A DNA stretch of 64,000 nt from positions 1-64,000 of the forward strand of contig NZ_AUIU01000014.1 in NCBI RefSeq assembly GCF_000423865.1, written 5' to 3'. The notes beneath the pieces are model-generated. The model did not search any database and was not told the DNA's origin. It saw nothing but the letters and a program-made list of their open reading frames with translations. The translations under genes and the position numbers were made by a program. This stretch comes from Thermodesulfovibrio thiophilus DSM 17215. Its GTDB lineage: Bacteria; Nitrospirota; Thermodesulfovibrionia; Thermodesulfovibrionales; Thermodesulfovibrionaceae. Of the stretch, positions 44,808-54,244 are shown piece by piece (position 1 is the stretch's first letter; each line of letters opens with the position of its first letter).

Positions 44808-45462
44808 TTGAGAATTCCATGTTCTACATATAGGTTACAATTTAATCATAGATTTACTTTTTCAGAGGCAAAAAAAGTTATTAAATATCTTTATGAACTT
44901 GGCATTACTGAAATATATGCATCTCCTTATTTAAAAGCGAGCAAAGGAAGTCTGCACGGTTATGACATTGTTGACTACAATAGTCTGAATCATGAAAGCA
45001 GAGTTAAAAAATTTTTATTAACAAAATGGTGCTTTAAAACTTGTAAAAGAATTGATAGAAAACAGAGAAGATGGGAAAATAAAAATGTATGTGATTTATA
45101 AAACTCTTAATTTTAGAAAACGCCATAGATATCTTTTTGAAAAGGGAGAATACATACCCCTTGAAGTATTTGGAGAAAGATCAAATAATATTTGCACTTT
45201 CGCGCGCCGAATAGGTCAAAAGGTAGTAATAGTTGCTATAGCAAGATTTTTTACAGAACTTATTTCAGACAAAGAAGTTTTTCCTTTTGATGTTGAATGG
45301 AAAAACTCATTTATAGCAGTTCCATTTGCTGAAAAGGGAGAAAAATACAGGAATATTTTCACTGATGAAGTAATTGAAGCAAATGATAATGAGAGAACGA
45401 ATATTTTAATGCTTTCTAAAATATTTGTTACTTCTCCTGTGGTTTTACTTGAGAAGATATAA
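44808..45462 (+). pseudogene. treY: maltooligosyltrehalose synthase TreY, internally deleted relic
   Basis: The 5' part (TTG 44808 after AGGTAGGT) reads RIPCSTYRLQFNHRFTFSEA and on to YASPYLKASKGSLHGYDIVDYNSLNHE, the start of TreY. About 65 codons later the frame is lost. The other frame from about 45030 gives ALKLVKELIENREDGKIKMY, then YLFEKGEYIPLEVFGERS and the closing domain to 45462, which are the C-terminal region of TreY. About 650 residues including the whole catalytic centre are missing. It ends the glgB-GH57 operon and implies that the trehalose route was lost here. Confidence 0.8.
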
Positions 45463-45665
45463 AACATGTTCAAAGTAAGTCTTGAATAAAATAAAAATAG
45501 AAAATTAGTAACTACAACTGTAGCAACCTTTTTGTCTTTTCTGATTCTGAGGAATTAATTACTTTGCAGAGAGATTATATTTGAGGAACATCTAGATTGA
45601 CTAAAATAAATTTTTACTGGTAAAGTATTTATTAAATTCTTAAAAGAGAGGAGGGGATGAACTGG

Positions 45666-45863
45666 ATGCCCTCTATAAATGTTAGGGATATGGATTCATT
45701 TGAATCGGCGTTAAAAATGTTCAAAAAACAGTGTGAAAGGGAAGGAATCCTTTCTGAAATTAAAAAAAGAGAACATTATGAAAAACCGAGTGTTAAAAGA
45801 AAAAAGAAAGTTCTTGCCGCAAAAAAGAAATTAGCAAAAAAAATGAAAATGTTATCTAAGTAA
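45666..45863 (+). CDS. rpsU: 30S ribosomal protein S21
   Basis: A 65-residue basic protein starting [20 protein letters not shown] and containing [20 protein letters not shown], both diagnostic of S21. AGGAGG (45649-45654) is 11 bases from ATG 45666; an in-frame ATG at 45657 is only two bases from it and would add three residues, so 45666 is preferred on homology. A good terminator follows at 45884. Its location just ahead of dnaG and rpoD recalls the rpsU-dnaG-rpoD operon of enterobacteria. Confidence 0.95.
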   Translation: MPSINVRDMDSFESALKMFKKQCEREGILSEIKKREHYEKPSVKRKKKVLAAKKKLAKKMKMLSK

Positions 45864-45883
45864 ATTCTATGTGGTGAATGTAA

Positions 45884-45924
45884 CAGGAGATTCTCATAAA
45901 AGAGAATCTCCTGATTTTATTTAA
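45884..45924 (+). terminator. rho-independent terminator after rpsU
   Basis: CAGGAGATTCTC-ataaaa-GAGAATCTCCTG is a perfect 12-base stem followed by ATTTTATTTAATTTTA. It separates rpsU from the NIF3-like gene, although some readthrough into dnaG and rpoD would be needed if they share the promoter. Confidence 0.85.
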
Positions 45925-45942
45925 TTTTAATCAGGAGGACTA

Positions 45943-46899
45943 ATGAAACTTATAAAGTTATACCAAAAAGCCATTCAAGTAGGGATTGAAAATGATCCAA
46001 GAGGTAAAAACGAAGTTTTAAAAACTCTTGAAAAAAGAAAAAAGGATTATCAATCGCTTTCTGACAAGAAAAAGGAGTTTTTTGATATAGAGTCTCTTAA
46101 AAATCCATACAGTGATTCGAGAATTCTTTATGGTACAGGTGAGGAAGACATCAAGAACATACTTGTTGGCATAGATATGGAAGTTGGAGAAATTGTTCTA
46201 GCAGATTCATTGAGAAAAAATGGTAACAAAGTGGATCTTATTCTTGCACATCATCCTGAAGGTGGCGCATATGCTCGACTTTTTGCTGTAATGGATATGC
46301 AAGCAGGTATTCTTGGAAGATTCGGAGTTCCTATAAATATAGCTGAAAGCCTTATAGAAGGGCGGATGAAAGAAGTCGAGAGAAGGCTCATGCCCGTAAA
46401 TCATACCAGGGCTGTAGATGCAGCAAGATTGTTTAATATTCCATTTATGTGTTTGCATACACCAGCAGATAATATGGTGGCAACATATTTACAGAAACTT
46501 TTTGATGAAAAAAAGCCCTATACACTTGATGATGTAATAGAACTTCTTCTTGAGATTCCAGAATACAGAGAAGCTGAAAAGAATAGCGCTGGACCAAAAA
46601 TTTTAATTGGTAATAAAGACAGAAAAGCAGGAAAAATATTTGTTGATATGACAGGTGGAACAGAAGGCTCAAAAGATATATTTCAGAGCGTTGCTTTAAG
46701 TGGTATAAATACAATAGTAGCAATGCATTTAAGCGAAGAACATCGAAAAGAAGCAGAAAAGAATCATATAAATGTTATCATTGCAGGACATATAGCCAGT
46801 GATACTGTTGGATTAAATTTACTTCTTGACAGAGTTACTGAAGGAGAAAATATAACATTTTTAGAATGCTCAGGATTTAAACGTATTAAAAGGCATTAA
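45943..46899 (+). CDS. NIF3-like metal-binding protein
   Basis: A 318-residue protein of the NIF3/GTP-cyclohydrolase-type-2-like superfamily, which binds two metals. Visible ligands are in LILAHHPEGG, CLHTPADN and the late HLSEEH/IIAGHIASDT segments. A leading 60 residues (LEKRKKDYQSLSDKKKEFFD) are extra relative to short NIF3 proteins. CAGGAGG lies seven bases before ATG 45943. No function is established for the family in bacteria. It lies ten bases before dnaG. Confidence 0.82.
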   Translation: MKLIKLYQKAIQVGIENDPRGKNEVLKTLEKRKKDYQSLSDKKKEFFDIESLKNPYSDSRILYGTGEEDIKNILVGIDMEVGEIVLADSLRKNGNKVDLILAHHPEGGAYARLFAVMDMQAGILGRFGVPINIAESLIEGRMKEVERRLMPVNHTRAVDAARLFNIPFMCLHTPADNMVATYLQKLFDEKKPYTLDDVIELLLEIPEYREAEKNSAGPKILIGNKDRKAGKIFVDMTGGTEGSKDIFQSVALSGINTIVAMHLSEEHRKEAEKNHINVIIAGHIASDTVGLNLLLDRVTEGENITFLECSGFKRIKRH

Positions 46900-46909
46900 G
46901 CCTTTTGGA

Positions 46910-48619
46910 ATGCATTATCAACAACTTTTAGAAGAAATAAAAAATAGGATAGACATTGTTGATTTAATCACTGAATATATTGATTTGCAGAAAACAGGTC
47001 AAAATTATAAATCTCTATGTCCATTTCATGCAGAGAAAACTCCTTCATTTGTTGTAAGCCCTTCTAAACAAATTTTTCACTGCTTTGGCTGTGGAAAAGG
47101 CGGTGATATTTTTACTTTTCTTATGGAATATGAAAAAATCAGTTTCATTGAAGCTGTTTCAATGCTTGCTAAAAGAGTTGGGCTGGAATTTAAACCTGTA
47201 AACAAAAGCATGTCTCAAATTTCTAAAGAAAAACTTTATGAACTTTATGAAACGGCAAGTAATTATTATATTGAACAGTTAAAGTCGTCTGAAAAAGCAA
47301 AAAACTATCTGAAAAGTAGAGGAATTAATGAAAAGAGCATAGAAATATTTAAAATCGGATATGCTTCTGGAGAAAAAAATCTTCTATATACCTTTTTAAA
47401 GGGAAAAGGCTTTGATGATAATTTAATTAATTCATCTGGTCTGATCAATAACAATAATGACTTTTTCAGAAATAGAATTATTATTCCAATTCTGGATTTA
47501 ACAGGTAGAGTTGTAGGATTTGGTGGAAGGCTATTAGATTCAACATCCCAACTTCCAAAATATATTAATTCTCAAGATACTCCGATATTTAAAAAAGGAG
47601 AAAATCTTTTTGGATTGTGGCACTCAAAACAGTATATTCGTGAAAAAGGATATGTAATGATAATGGAAGGTTATATGGATGTTATTCTCTGTCATCAGTA
47701 TGGTTTTAAAAATGCAGTTGCACCTTTAGGAACCGCTCTCACTCAGGAACAATTAGAAAAAGCAAAAAGAATTTTTAATAATTTGAAAAAATTTACTAAC
47801 AGGATATTATTAATATTTGACGGAGATGAAGCAGGAGTTTTAGCTGCGCAAAAGTCGTTATTGCCACTATTTTATGGAGGATTTATTGCAAAAATAGTGT
47901 TATTGCCTGATAAAGAAGACCCTGCAAGTTTTTTACAAAAATACGGAGAAAAAGCATTTAAAAATCTTATTTCAAAAGCCTTGTCTCCTGTGGATTTAAT
48001 TATGAAAATTTATCTAGAAAAAAATTTAAATGAGGGAATTCATAAGTTTCTTATCATTTTAAGCTATATCGAAGATCCAATATACTGTGATGAACTTATA
48101 AGAGAACTTTCTGAAAAAACCGGTGTAAATGAGAGTGCACTTAGAGATCAACTTAAAAGGATTGTTTACAGTAAAAGCTCAAAAAGCCACAAGAATTATA
48201 ATAATGATATCAAAATTCCGTCAGTTCCTAAAGAAGAGGAGATTCTTCTTCGTATAGCTATATCATATCCAGAAAAAATCAATTACATATTTCAGAAGAT
48301 TAATATTGAAGATTTTGAGAATGAATTGATAAAGAACATTTTTCTTAAAATAGAGACACTACACAATCATGGTCAATTTTCAACAAATAAATTGTTAAAT
48401 ATTCTTAATGAAGCTGAAAAAGCCTTTATATCAAAATTGATCATTAATTCTCAGATTGATGAAGATTTGATAATACAAAATATGAATGATTGCATTAAAA
48501 ATCTTGCACTAAAATCAATTGATAAAAAAATAAAAAAAACTGCCAAAATAGGTGATGAAAAAATTCTCAGCGAACTTATTAAAATGAAAAAGACTATTAT
48601 GAGAAACTACAATGGATGA
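46910..48619 (+). CDS. dnaG: DNA primase DnaG
   Basis: A 569-residue primase. The N-terminal zinc domain shows [11 protein letters not shown] and [10 protein letters not shown]; the Toprim core has [12 protein letters not shown] and [10 protein letters not shown] with its acidic metal ligands; the C-terminal helicase-binding region is divergent, as usual. It makes RNA primers at the replication fork. It overlaps rpoD by eight bases. Confidence 0.96.
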   Translation: MHYQQLLEEIKNRIDIVDLITEYIDLQKTGQNYKSLCPFHAEKTPSFVVSPSKQIFHCFGCGKGGDIFTFLMEYEKISFIEAVSMLAKRVGLEFKPVNKSMSQISKEKLYELYETASNYYIEQLKSSEKAKNYLKSRGINEKSIEIFKIGYASGEKNLLYTFLKGKGFDDNLINSSGLINNNNDFFRNRIIIPILDLTGRVVGFGGRLLDSTSQLPKYINSQDTPIFKKGENLFGLWHSKQYIREKGYVMIMEGYMDVILCHQYGFKNAVAPLGTALTQEQLEKAKRIFNNLKKFTNRILLIFDGDEAGVLAAQKSLLPLFYGGFIAKIVLLPDKEDPASFLQKYGEKAFKNLISKALSPVDLIMKIYLEKNLNEGIHKFLIILSYIEDPIYCDELIRELSEKTGVNESALRDQLKRIVYSKSSKSHKNYNNDIKIPSVPKEEEILLRIAISYPEKINYIFQKINIEDFENELIKNIFLKIETLHNHGQFSTNKLLNILNEAEKAFISKLIINSQIDEDLIIQNMNDCIKNLALKSIDKKIKKTAKIGDEKILSELIKMKKTIMRNYNG

Positions 48620-49889
48620 AGATTGTGTAGAGAAGTTTTCAGAAGATGACATACTTATTGATAAATCATCACAAAATTATGATTCCTTAAAGCTTTACTT
48701 TAAATGCATAAGTTCATTTCCTGTATTATCAAAACAGGAAGAAACAACTCTTGCCAAGACTATTAGTAATAAAAAAACTGAATTAATAAAAGAACTTCTT
48801 TATATTCCTTTTATTCAGAGAAAAATTTATGAGCTAAGTAATATTTTTTCAAGTAATCCTGAAAAAGCTAAAGAAATATTATCTGATGATGAAGAATTAG
48901 ACATTGAACAAATTAAAGAAATATTTATTAAAGTTTCAGAAAATGTAAAAAAAATTATGCGAAGAAAAAAAACTCGCAAGGATATTTTAAAAACAATTTT
49001 TGATATTCCATTGAGAGATGAATTGACAAATATGTTTATAGAAGAGCTTGATCATTTTAAAAGGGAAATCAAAAAGGGCTCTGATTTGCAGATAACTACT
49101 GGAATGTCAAATGAAGAATTTCTTAAACATTTCAAAACCATTAAACAGATATTTAATGAATTCACAGAAGCTAAAAATAAAATGATAGAATCAAATCTTA
49201 AGCTTGTTATAAGTATTGCTAAAAAATACACTGGAAGAGGATTAACTCTGGAAGATTTAGTTCAGGAAGGAAACATAGGACTTATGAAAGCAGTTGATAA
49301 GTTTGAATATAAAAAAGACTTTAAATTCAGTACTTATGCTACCTGGTGGATAAAACAGTCAATTAATAGAGCTATTTCAGAGCAGTCTAAAACAATTAGA
49401 ATACCTGTTCATGTTATAGATAATATAACTAAAATCAATAAAATATATCGCGAGTTATATGAAAATTCAGAAAAAGAACCTGATCTTGAACAAATTTCAT
49501 CGACTTTAAATATATCCCGTGATAAAATTGCAGATTTTCTTGCAATCAGTAAAGAACCTGTATCCATCGACATATCAGTGAGAGACGATGACTCTCTATT
49601 GAGAGAGTTTATAGAAGACATAAACTCTCCTAATCCATATAAAGAAGCACTACACAATGATTTGAAGTTTTTAATTAAAAACCTTTTTAAAATTCTTAGT
49701 CATAAGGAAAAAGAAATATTAATGAAACGATATGGACTAAATGAAGAAAGCCCGAGAAGTCTTGAAGAAGTAGGTAAAACCTATTCTGTATCACGAGAAC
49801 GAGTCAGACAGATTGAACTAAGGGCAATGAGAAAATTAAAACAGCTATCCAGATTTAAATGGCTTAGAGAATTTATCAGAGAATCTTGA
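48612..49889 (+). CDS. rpoD: RNA polymerase primary sigma factor (sigma-70)
   Basis: A 425-residue sigma factor with regions 1.2 ([20 protein letters not shown]), the non-conserved spacer, 2.1-2.4 ([40 protein letters not shown]), 3 ([12 protein letters not shown]) and 4.2 ([20 protein letters not shown]). There is no long acidic region 1.1, so it is compact, but the rpsU-dnaG-rpoD context supports the housekeeping role. It starts within the end of dnaG. Confidence 0.93.
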   Translation: MDEDCVEKFSEDDILIDKSSQNYDSLKLYFKCISSFPVLSKQEETTLAKTISNKKTELIKELLYIPFIQRKIYELSNIFSSNPEKAKEILSDDEELDIEQIKEIFIKVSENVKKIMRRKKTRKDILKTIFDIPLRDELTNMFIEELDHFKREIKKGSDLQITTGMSNEEFLKHFKTIKQIFNEFTEAKNKMIESNLKLVISIAKKYTGRGLTLEDLVQEGNIGLMKAVDKFEYKKDFKFSTYATWWIKQSINRAISEQSKTIRIPVHVIDNITKINKIYRELYENSEKEPDLEQISSTLNISRDKIADFLAISKEPVSIDISVRDDDSLLREFIEDINSPNPYKEALHNDLKFLIKNLFKILSHKEKEILMKRYGLNEESPRSLEEVGKTYSVSRERVRQIELRAMRKLKQLSRFKWLREFIRES

Positions 49890-49937
49890 CTAATCTACCT
49901 TCCTAAGGTTATAGTAATTTGTAATATTTTTATACAA

Positions 49938-50011
49938 GGGCCCATAGCTCAGCTGGCCAGAGCTACCGGCTCATAACCGGTTGGTCCCAGGTTCGAATCC
50001 TGGTGGGCCCA
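49938..50011 (+). tRNA. tRNA with CAT anticodon (tRNA-Ile2 or elongator tRNA-Met)
   Basis: A 74-base cloverleaf: acceptor GGGCCCA/TGGGCCC, D arm TAGCTCAG..AGAGC, anticodon stem CCGG with loop CTCATAA, T arm CCAGG-TTCGAAT-CCTGG, discriminator A, no encoded CCA. The variable loop (TTGGTC) looks like E. coli tRNA-Ile2, whose C34 becomes lysidine, but elongator Met cannot be ruled out. Its last base is the A of an ATG in the following open frame. Confidence 0.93.
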
Positions 50012-50037
50012 TGTTTTCAAAGGGAGATAGTTTAAAG

Positions 50038-50778
50038 GTGATAGAAGAGCTCAGCAATCTTATTAAGATTCAGGACATAGATTCTCAAATAATCTCATTA
50101 AAAAACAAACTTGAACTAATTCCTGCAGAAATTCATAAACTTAATCAAACTATAGTAGAAATAGATAAACAATTTAATAATGAACAGAAAAAACTTACTG
50201 ATTTAGAAAAACAAAAAAGAGATAAAGAAAGACAAATTGAAGATCTAAATGAAAAAATTAAAAAACTCAAAGAAAGAACCTCCCAAATTAAAACAAACAA
50301 AGAGTATCAGGCATTGTTAAAAGAAATTGAAGAGATTGAAAGAGAACTTAAAAAACAGGAAGATAACCTCTTGATTATTTTATATAACATTGACGAAACT
50401 AAAAATACTCTTAATGAAGTTAAATTAGGTATAGAGTCAAGAAAAAGGGAAATTAACATCAAAAAAAAGGAGTTAGAAGAACAGATAAATATTCTTAATC
50501 AACAAATTGAAGTCTTTAAAGACAGTAGAAAACAGCTTATCTCAAAAATTCCGATAGAGCTATATGACGAATATAGAGAGCTTATGAAAAAGCATAAAGG
50601 TCTGGCTGTTAGTGAAGTAAAAAATTCTGTGTGCCAGGGGTGTTTTCTTCATATCCCTCCTCAACTTTATGTAGAAATTAAGATAAACCAATCTATTTAT
50701 CACTGTCCTCAGTGCGGGCGATTTCTTTATTACAGAAATGAAGATAAATTAGAGGAAACAAAGGTTCAAGCTGAATGA
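50038..50778 (+). CDS. coiled-coil protein with C4 zinc ribbon (DUF164-like)
   Basis: About 246 residues: a long coiled coil (residues about 15-180, LEKQKRDKERQIEDLNEKIK and neighbours) and a C-terminal zinc ribbon CQGCFLHIPPQLYVEI...YHCPQCGRFLYY with four cysteines. This is the widespread zinc-ribbon C4-type family often found near rnhA or NIF3-like genes; its role is unsettled, probably nucleic-acid related. GTG 50038 follows AGGGAG; an ATG at 50011 is in frame but lies in the tRNA end. It overlaps rnhA by four bases. Confidence 0.85.
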   Translation: MIEELSNLIKIQDIDSQIISLKNKLELIPAEIHKLNQTIVEIDKQFNNEQKKLTDLEKQKRDKERQIEDLNEKIKKLKERTSQIKTNKEYQALLKEIEEIERELKKQEDNLLIILYNIDETKNTLNEVKLGIESRKREINIKKKELEEQINILNQQIEVFKDSRKQLISKIPIELYDEYRELMKKHKGLAVSEVKNSVCQGCFLHIPPQLYVEIKINQSIYHCPQCGRFLYYRNEDKLEETKVQAE

Positions 50779-51173
50779 AGGCGAAGATTTACTGCGATGG
50801 TGCATCACGCGGTAATCCTGGAGATGCAGGAATTGGCTGTTTAATTATTTTAGATAATAAAAAAATAGAGATTTCAGAGTATATCGGTAAAACAACAAAT
50901 AATGTAGCAGAATATACAGCATTAATTAGAGGATTAGAAGAAGCATTAAAAGAGAGAGCTGAGGAAATAGAAATAATCTCTGATAGCGAGCTTCTTGTCC
51001 GTCAGATTAATGGAATTTACAAAGTAAAAAACACAAAATTGATACCCTTATACGAAAGAGTTAAAGAACTTCTAAATAAATTTAAAAAATATCAAATATT
51101 TCATGTCTATAGAGAAAATAACTTCATAGCTGATAGTCTTGCTAAAGAAGCTTCATGCAAACAACAAAAATAA
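50775..51173 (+). CDS. rnhA: ribonuclease HI-type protein
   Basis: A 132-residue RNase H. The metal-binding acids are seen in IYCDGASRGNPGDAGIG (D), AEYTALIRGLEEAL (E), IISDSELLVRQING (D) and FIADSLAKEA (D), in the order of the reverse-transcriptase-like RNase H group. It removes RNA from RNA-DNA hybrids. It overlaps the upstream gene by four bases and the next by 19. Confidence 0.9.
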   Translation: MKAKIYCDGASRGNPGDAGIGCLIILDNKKIEISEYIGKTTNNVAEYTALIRGLEEALKERAEEIEIISDSELLVRQINGIYKVKNTKLIPLYERVKELLNKFKKYQIFHVYRENNFIADSLAKEASCKQQK

Positions 51174-52069
51174 GGTGTAAAATCTGCGGTGCTCTAAACG
51201 AAGGAGTAATTCTTAAACACTACAATTTGAAAGTTTGCTTGGACTGTTTTCAAAATTTTTTCAAAAAAAGAGTTCAGGAAATCATAGAAAAATTTAAAAT
51301 GTTTGACAAAAATAATGATATCCTAATTGCTATTTCAGGCGGAAAGGATAGCATGAGTATAACAAAAGCCTTAAAAGATATGGGGTATACTATTACAGCA
51401 TTGCACATTAATACTGGTATAAAAGATATTTCAAAAAAATCACAGGAAATTGTTCAAGTATTCTGCAAAAAAGAAAATATCCCTTTAAAAATAATAGAAC
51501 TATATGCAGAACTTAATGCTTCACTTGAAGAATTATCAAAAGTGTCAAGAAGACCAGTTTGCAGTGTATGTGGCATGTTGAGAAGATATTTATTGAATAG
51601 AGAATCAAACAATAGAATCATTGTAACAGGACATACATTGAATGATGAAGTTTCATTCATTTTGAAAAATATGCTGTTCTGGAATGATGAACTCCTTTCA
51701 AAAACCTATCCTGTTTTATATGAACGGGAAGGGTTAAGTAGAAAAGTCAAACCGCTTTGTTTAATTACAGAGGAAGAAACCAGATATTTCTGTAAAATAT
51801 CAAATATACATTATATTGATGAATCATGTCTTCACAAATCTGAAGTTTATGAAGTATTTAAAAATGCAGTAAAACAATTTAATGAAAATTTTCCTGGCTC
51901 AATCATTGGATTTTATAAAGGTTTTTTAAATAGAGTAGGAACATTTTATTCCGAAACTGATAAAGATGTGCCTCCTCAAAAATGCCAAATTTGTGGTTAT
52001 CCAACTACTGGATTAGTTTGTAGTTTTTGCAGACTTAAGGAAAAGTTGTTACAATATAAACATGGATGA
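51155..52069 (+). CDS. TtuA-like PP-loop tRNA thiolation enzyme
   Basis: A 304-residue N-type ATP pyrophosphatase. An N-terminal CKICG...CLDCF zinc site, the PP-loop ISGGKDSMS, CSVCGMLRRYLL (cluster cysteines) and a C-terminal CQICGYPTTGLVCSFC zinc ribbon reproduce the TtuA/Ncs6 layout. Such enzymes use an iron-sulfur cluster to put sulfur on tRNA (for example s2T54 in thermophiles). The sulfur donor is not encoded next to it. Confidence 0.85.
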   Translation: MQTTKIRCKICGALNEGVILKHYNLKVCLDCFQNFFKKRVQEIIEKFKMFDKNNDILIAISGGKDSMSITKALKDMGYTITALHINTGIKDISKKSQEIVQVFCKKENIPLKIIELYAELNASLEELSKVSRRPVCSVCGMLRRYLLNRESNNRIIVTGHTLNDEVSFILKNMLFWNDELLSKTYPVLYEREGLSRKVKPLCLITEEETRYFCKISNIHYIDESCLHKSEVYEVFKNAVKQFNENFPGSIIGFYKGFLNRVGTFYSETDKDVPPQKCQICGYPTTGLVCSFCRLKEKLLQYKHG

Positions 52070-52583
52070 GGTCTTAAAAGCAGCAAAAGAAAGAAGAAGC
52101 GTGAGGTCTTTTCTCAATAAAGATATTCCAGAAGAAATAATTAAAAAAATTATAGAAGCCATCATTTGGGCACCATCTGCTGGAAATCTTCAGGCAAGAA
52201 AATTTTATTTTGTAACAAATAAAGAGATAAAAGTAAAAATTGCTCAAGCAGCATTAAATCAGATGTTTATTGCAGATGCTCCTTTAGTTGTAGTCGGATG
52301 TATTGATAAACAAAAAATATATCCAAGATATAAAGAAAGAGGAGTAAATCTCTATGCAATTCAAGATATTGCATGCAGTATTACAAATGCTATGCTTGTA
52401 GCCCATGAAAATGGACTTGGTACAGTCTGGATTGGTGCTTTCAGAGAAGAAGAGGTGGTAAAAATGTTAAAATTATCAGAAAATTTCAGGCCTGTTGTGC
52501 TTTTACCTATTGGTTATCCTTCCTATATACCTTCTCCTCCTCCAAGAGTTTCATCTAAAGAAGCCATTGAGTTTATTAAATGA
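52062..52583 (+). CDS. nitroreductase-family flavoprotein
   Basis: A 173-residue FMN oxidoreductase: AAKERRSVRSFLNKDI, AIIWAPSAGNLQARKFYFV and ENGLGTVWIGAFREEEV are the three FMN motifs. It differs clearly from the protein at 28055. It overlaps the TtuA-like gene by eight bases and suhB by four, inside an apparent five-gene operon. Substrate unknown. Confidence 0.9.
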   Translation: MDEVLKAAKERRSVRSFLNKDIPEEIIKKIIEAIIWAPSAGNLQARKFYFVTNKEIKVKIAQAALNQMFIADAPLVVVGCIDKQKIYPRYKERGVNLYAIQDIACSITNAMLVAHENGLGTVWIGAFREEEVVKMLKLSENFRPVVLLPIGYPSYIPSPPPRVSSKEAIEFIK

Positions 52584-53365
52584 AAGATTATCTTTCTATT
52601 GGAATACAGGCAGCCAAGCTGGCTGGAACAATTATTCAAGACAGAATTGGTACAATTTCAACAGATGAAATTACTCAAAAAAGTGTATCAGACTATGTAA
52701 CAGATGTAGACGTTACTTCTGAAAAAACAATTATTGAGCATATAAAAAAGTTTTTTCCCTCACACCAAATAATGGCAGAAGAATCGTCAAATAGTTATCA
52801 AAAAACAGAATATCTCTGGATAATAGACCCTCTTGATGGAACAACAAATTTTATTCATGGATTTCCTGTTGTAGCAGTTTCAATTGCATTAATGCACAAA
52901 GGAAACATTGTTATTGGAGTAGTTTATGATCCTACAAGAGATGAACTTTTTTATGCTGAACAAGGTTCAGGTGCATTTTTAAATGAAAATAGGATAAAAG
53001 TTTCTTCTATAAAAAATGCTTCTTTAAGCCTTATTTCTACTGGCTTCCCTTTCAGAAATAAACAATACATTGACCAATATATGAAGATATTTCGTGAACT
53101 TCTTTACTCAGTTAGTGATCTTCGCAGGCCTGGTGCTGCAGCAATAGACCTTGCCTATGTTGCAAGTGGCAGGGTAGATGGATTTTTTGAGTTTGCATTA
53201 AGCCCCTGGGATATTGCAGCAGGAAGTATTTTAATAAAAGAAGCAGGAGGAACCGTTTCAGACTTTGAAGGTGCTGAAACTTATCTTAAAACAGGACATA
53301 TAATTGCTGGAAATCCTGAAATACATCTATTCTTAGTAAATAAAATAAGAAATTATTTTTTATAA
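52580..53365 (+). CDS. suhB: inositol-1-monophosphatase family protein
   Basis: A 261-residue magnesium phosphatase: AEESS with metal-binding glutamate, WIIDPLDGTTNFIHGFP with three acidic ligands, and the late SPWDIAAGSILIKEAGG motif. Family members dephosphorylate inositol phosphate, fructose bisphosphate or PAP; SuhB in E. coli also aids rRNA transcription. Last gene of the operon that starts after the CAT tRNA. Confidence 0.88.
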   Translation: MKDYLSIGIQAAKLAGTIIQDRIGTISTDEITQKSVSDYVTDVDVTSEKTIIEHIKKFFPSHQIMAEESSNSYQKTEYLWIIDPLDGTTNFIHGFPVVAVSIALMHKGNIVIGVVYDPTRDELFYAEQGSGAFLNENRIKVSSIKNASLSLISTGFPFRNKQYIDQYMKIFRELLYSVSDLRRPGAAAIDLAYVASGRVDGFFEFALSPWDIAAGSILIKEAGGTVSDFEGAETYLKTGHIIAGNPEIHLFLVNKIRNYFL

Positions 53366-53489
53366 ATACATTCTAAATTTAATAGTGTTATAGTTAAATA
53401 AATTCAGCTGGTGTGCACTTAAACTGCAGGGAATAATTTAGTAGATTTTTTTGAAAATGTAAGATTCTAAATGCTACAATAAAAAATCT

Positions 53490-53580
53490 GGAGAGGTGCC
53501 GGAGCGGCCGAACGGGCGCGACTGGAAATCGCGTGTGGGGTCTAAAAGCTCCACCCAGGGTTCGAATCCCTGCCTCTCCG
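53490..53580 (+). tRNA. tRNA-Ser (GGA)
   Basis: A 91-base class II tRNA: acceptor GGAGAGG/CCTCTCC with discriminator G, anticodon stem CGCGA/TCGCG around CTGGAAA (anticodon GGA), a long variable arm (GTGGGGTCTAAAAGCTCCAC) and T arm CAGGG-TTCGAAT-CCCTG. No CCA is encoded. Confidence 0.96.
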
Positions 53581-53606
53581 TTTTTTAATTGTAGGGAGGA
53601 AAAATT

Positions 53607-54239
53607 ATGAAGGTAATTGCTTTTAACGGAAGTCCAAGAAAACATGGTAATACTTATCATGCTATTAAAATAGTAGCAGAACAATTGAGCCAAGAAGGTA
53701 TAAATGTCGAAATTATTCATGTTGGAAATAAACCAATAAGAGGATGTCTTGCATGTTATAAATGCGATCAAAATAAAGATGAAAAATGTGTTATTGACGA
53801 TTATGTAAACGTATGGATACAGAAAATAAAAAAATCAGATGGGATTATACTGGGCTCTCCTGTTCATTTTTCAGGTATTTCTGGAACTTTAAAATGTTTT
53901 CTTGACAGAGCCTTTTTGGTATCATCTGTCAATGGAAATCTATTCAGACATAAAGTAGGCTCTGCCTTAGTAGCTGTAAGGCGTTCAGGAGGAGTAACTG
54001 CTTTTAATCAACTTCTTCAATATTTAACTTATGCTGAAATGCTTATCCCTTCTTCAAATTACTGGAATGCTATTCATGGCATGAATCCAGGAGAAGTTTT
54101 AAAAGATGAAGAAGGAGTTCAAATTATGAGAGTGCTCGGACAAAATATAGCATGGTTATTAAAACTTGTTAAAAATGGAAAAGATAAAACAAAGAAACCT
54201 GTAAAAGAACAAAAAATATTTACTAATTTTATAAGATAA
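53607..54239 (+). CDS. flavodoxin-fold NAD(P)H oxidoreductase with cysteine motif
   Basis: A 210-residue protein of the NADPH-dependent FMN reductase family: FNGSPRKHGNTYHAI is the FMN phosphate loop and GSPVHFSGISGTLKCFLDRA the second FMN loop. Near residue 50 it has GCLACYKCDQNKDEKC, a compact CxxCxxCx7C pattern like that of iron-sulfur flavoproteins (Isf), so it may carry a 4Fe-4S cluster; the same spacing occurs in family members without one. GGGAGGA precedes the ATG. It stands just after tRNA-Ser. Confidence 0.85.
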   Translation: MKVIAFNGSPRKHGNTYHAIKIVAEQLSQEGINVEIIHVGNKPIRGCLACYKCDQNKDEKCVIDDYVNVWIQKIKKSDGIILGSPVHFSGISGTLKCFLDRAFLVSSVNGNLFRHKVGSALVAVRRSGGVTAFNQLLQYLTYAEMLIPSSNYWNAIHGMNPGEVLKDEEGVQIMRVLGQNIAWLLKLVKNGKDKTKKPVKEQKIFTNFIR

Positions 54240-54244
54240 ACTTT

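Noticed and set aside
45052-45462. Independent 136-residue protein after the treY start
   Set aside because: It is the C-terminal region of TreY in another frame, so it was merged into the treY relic.
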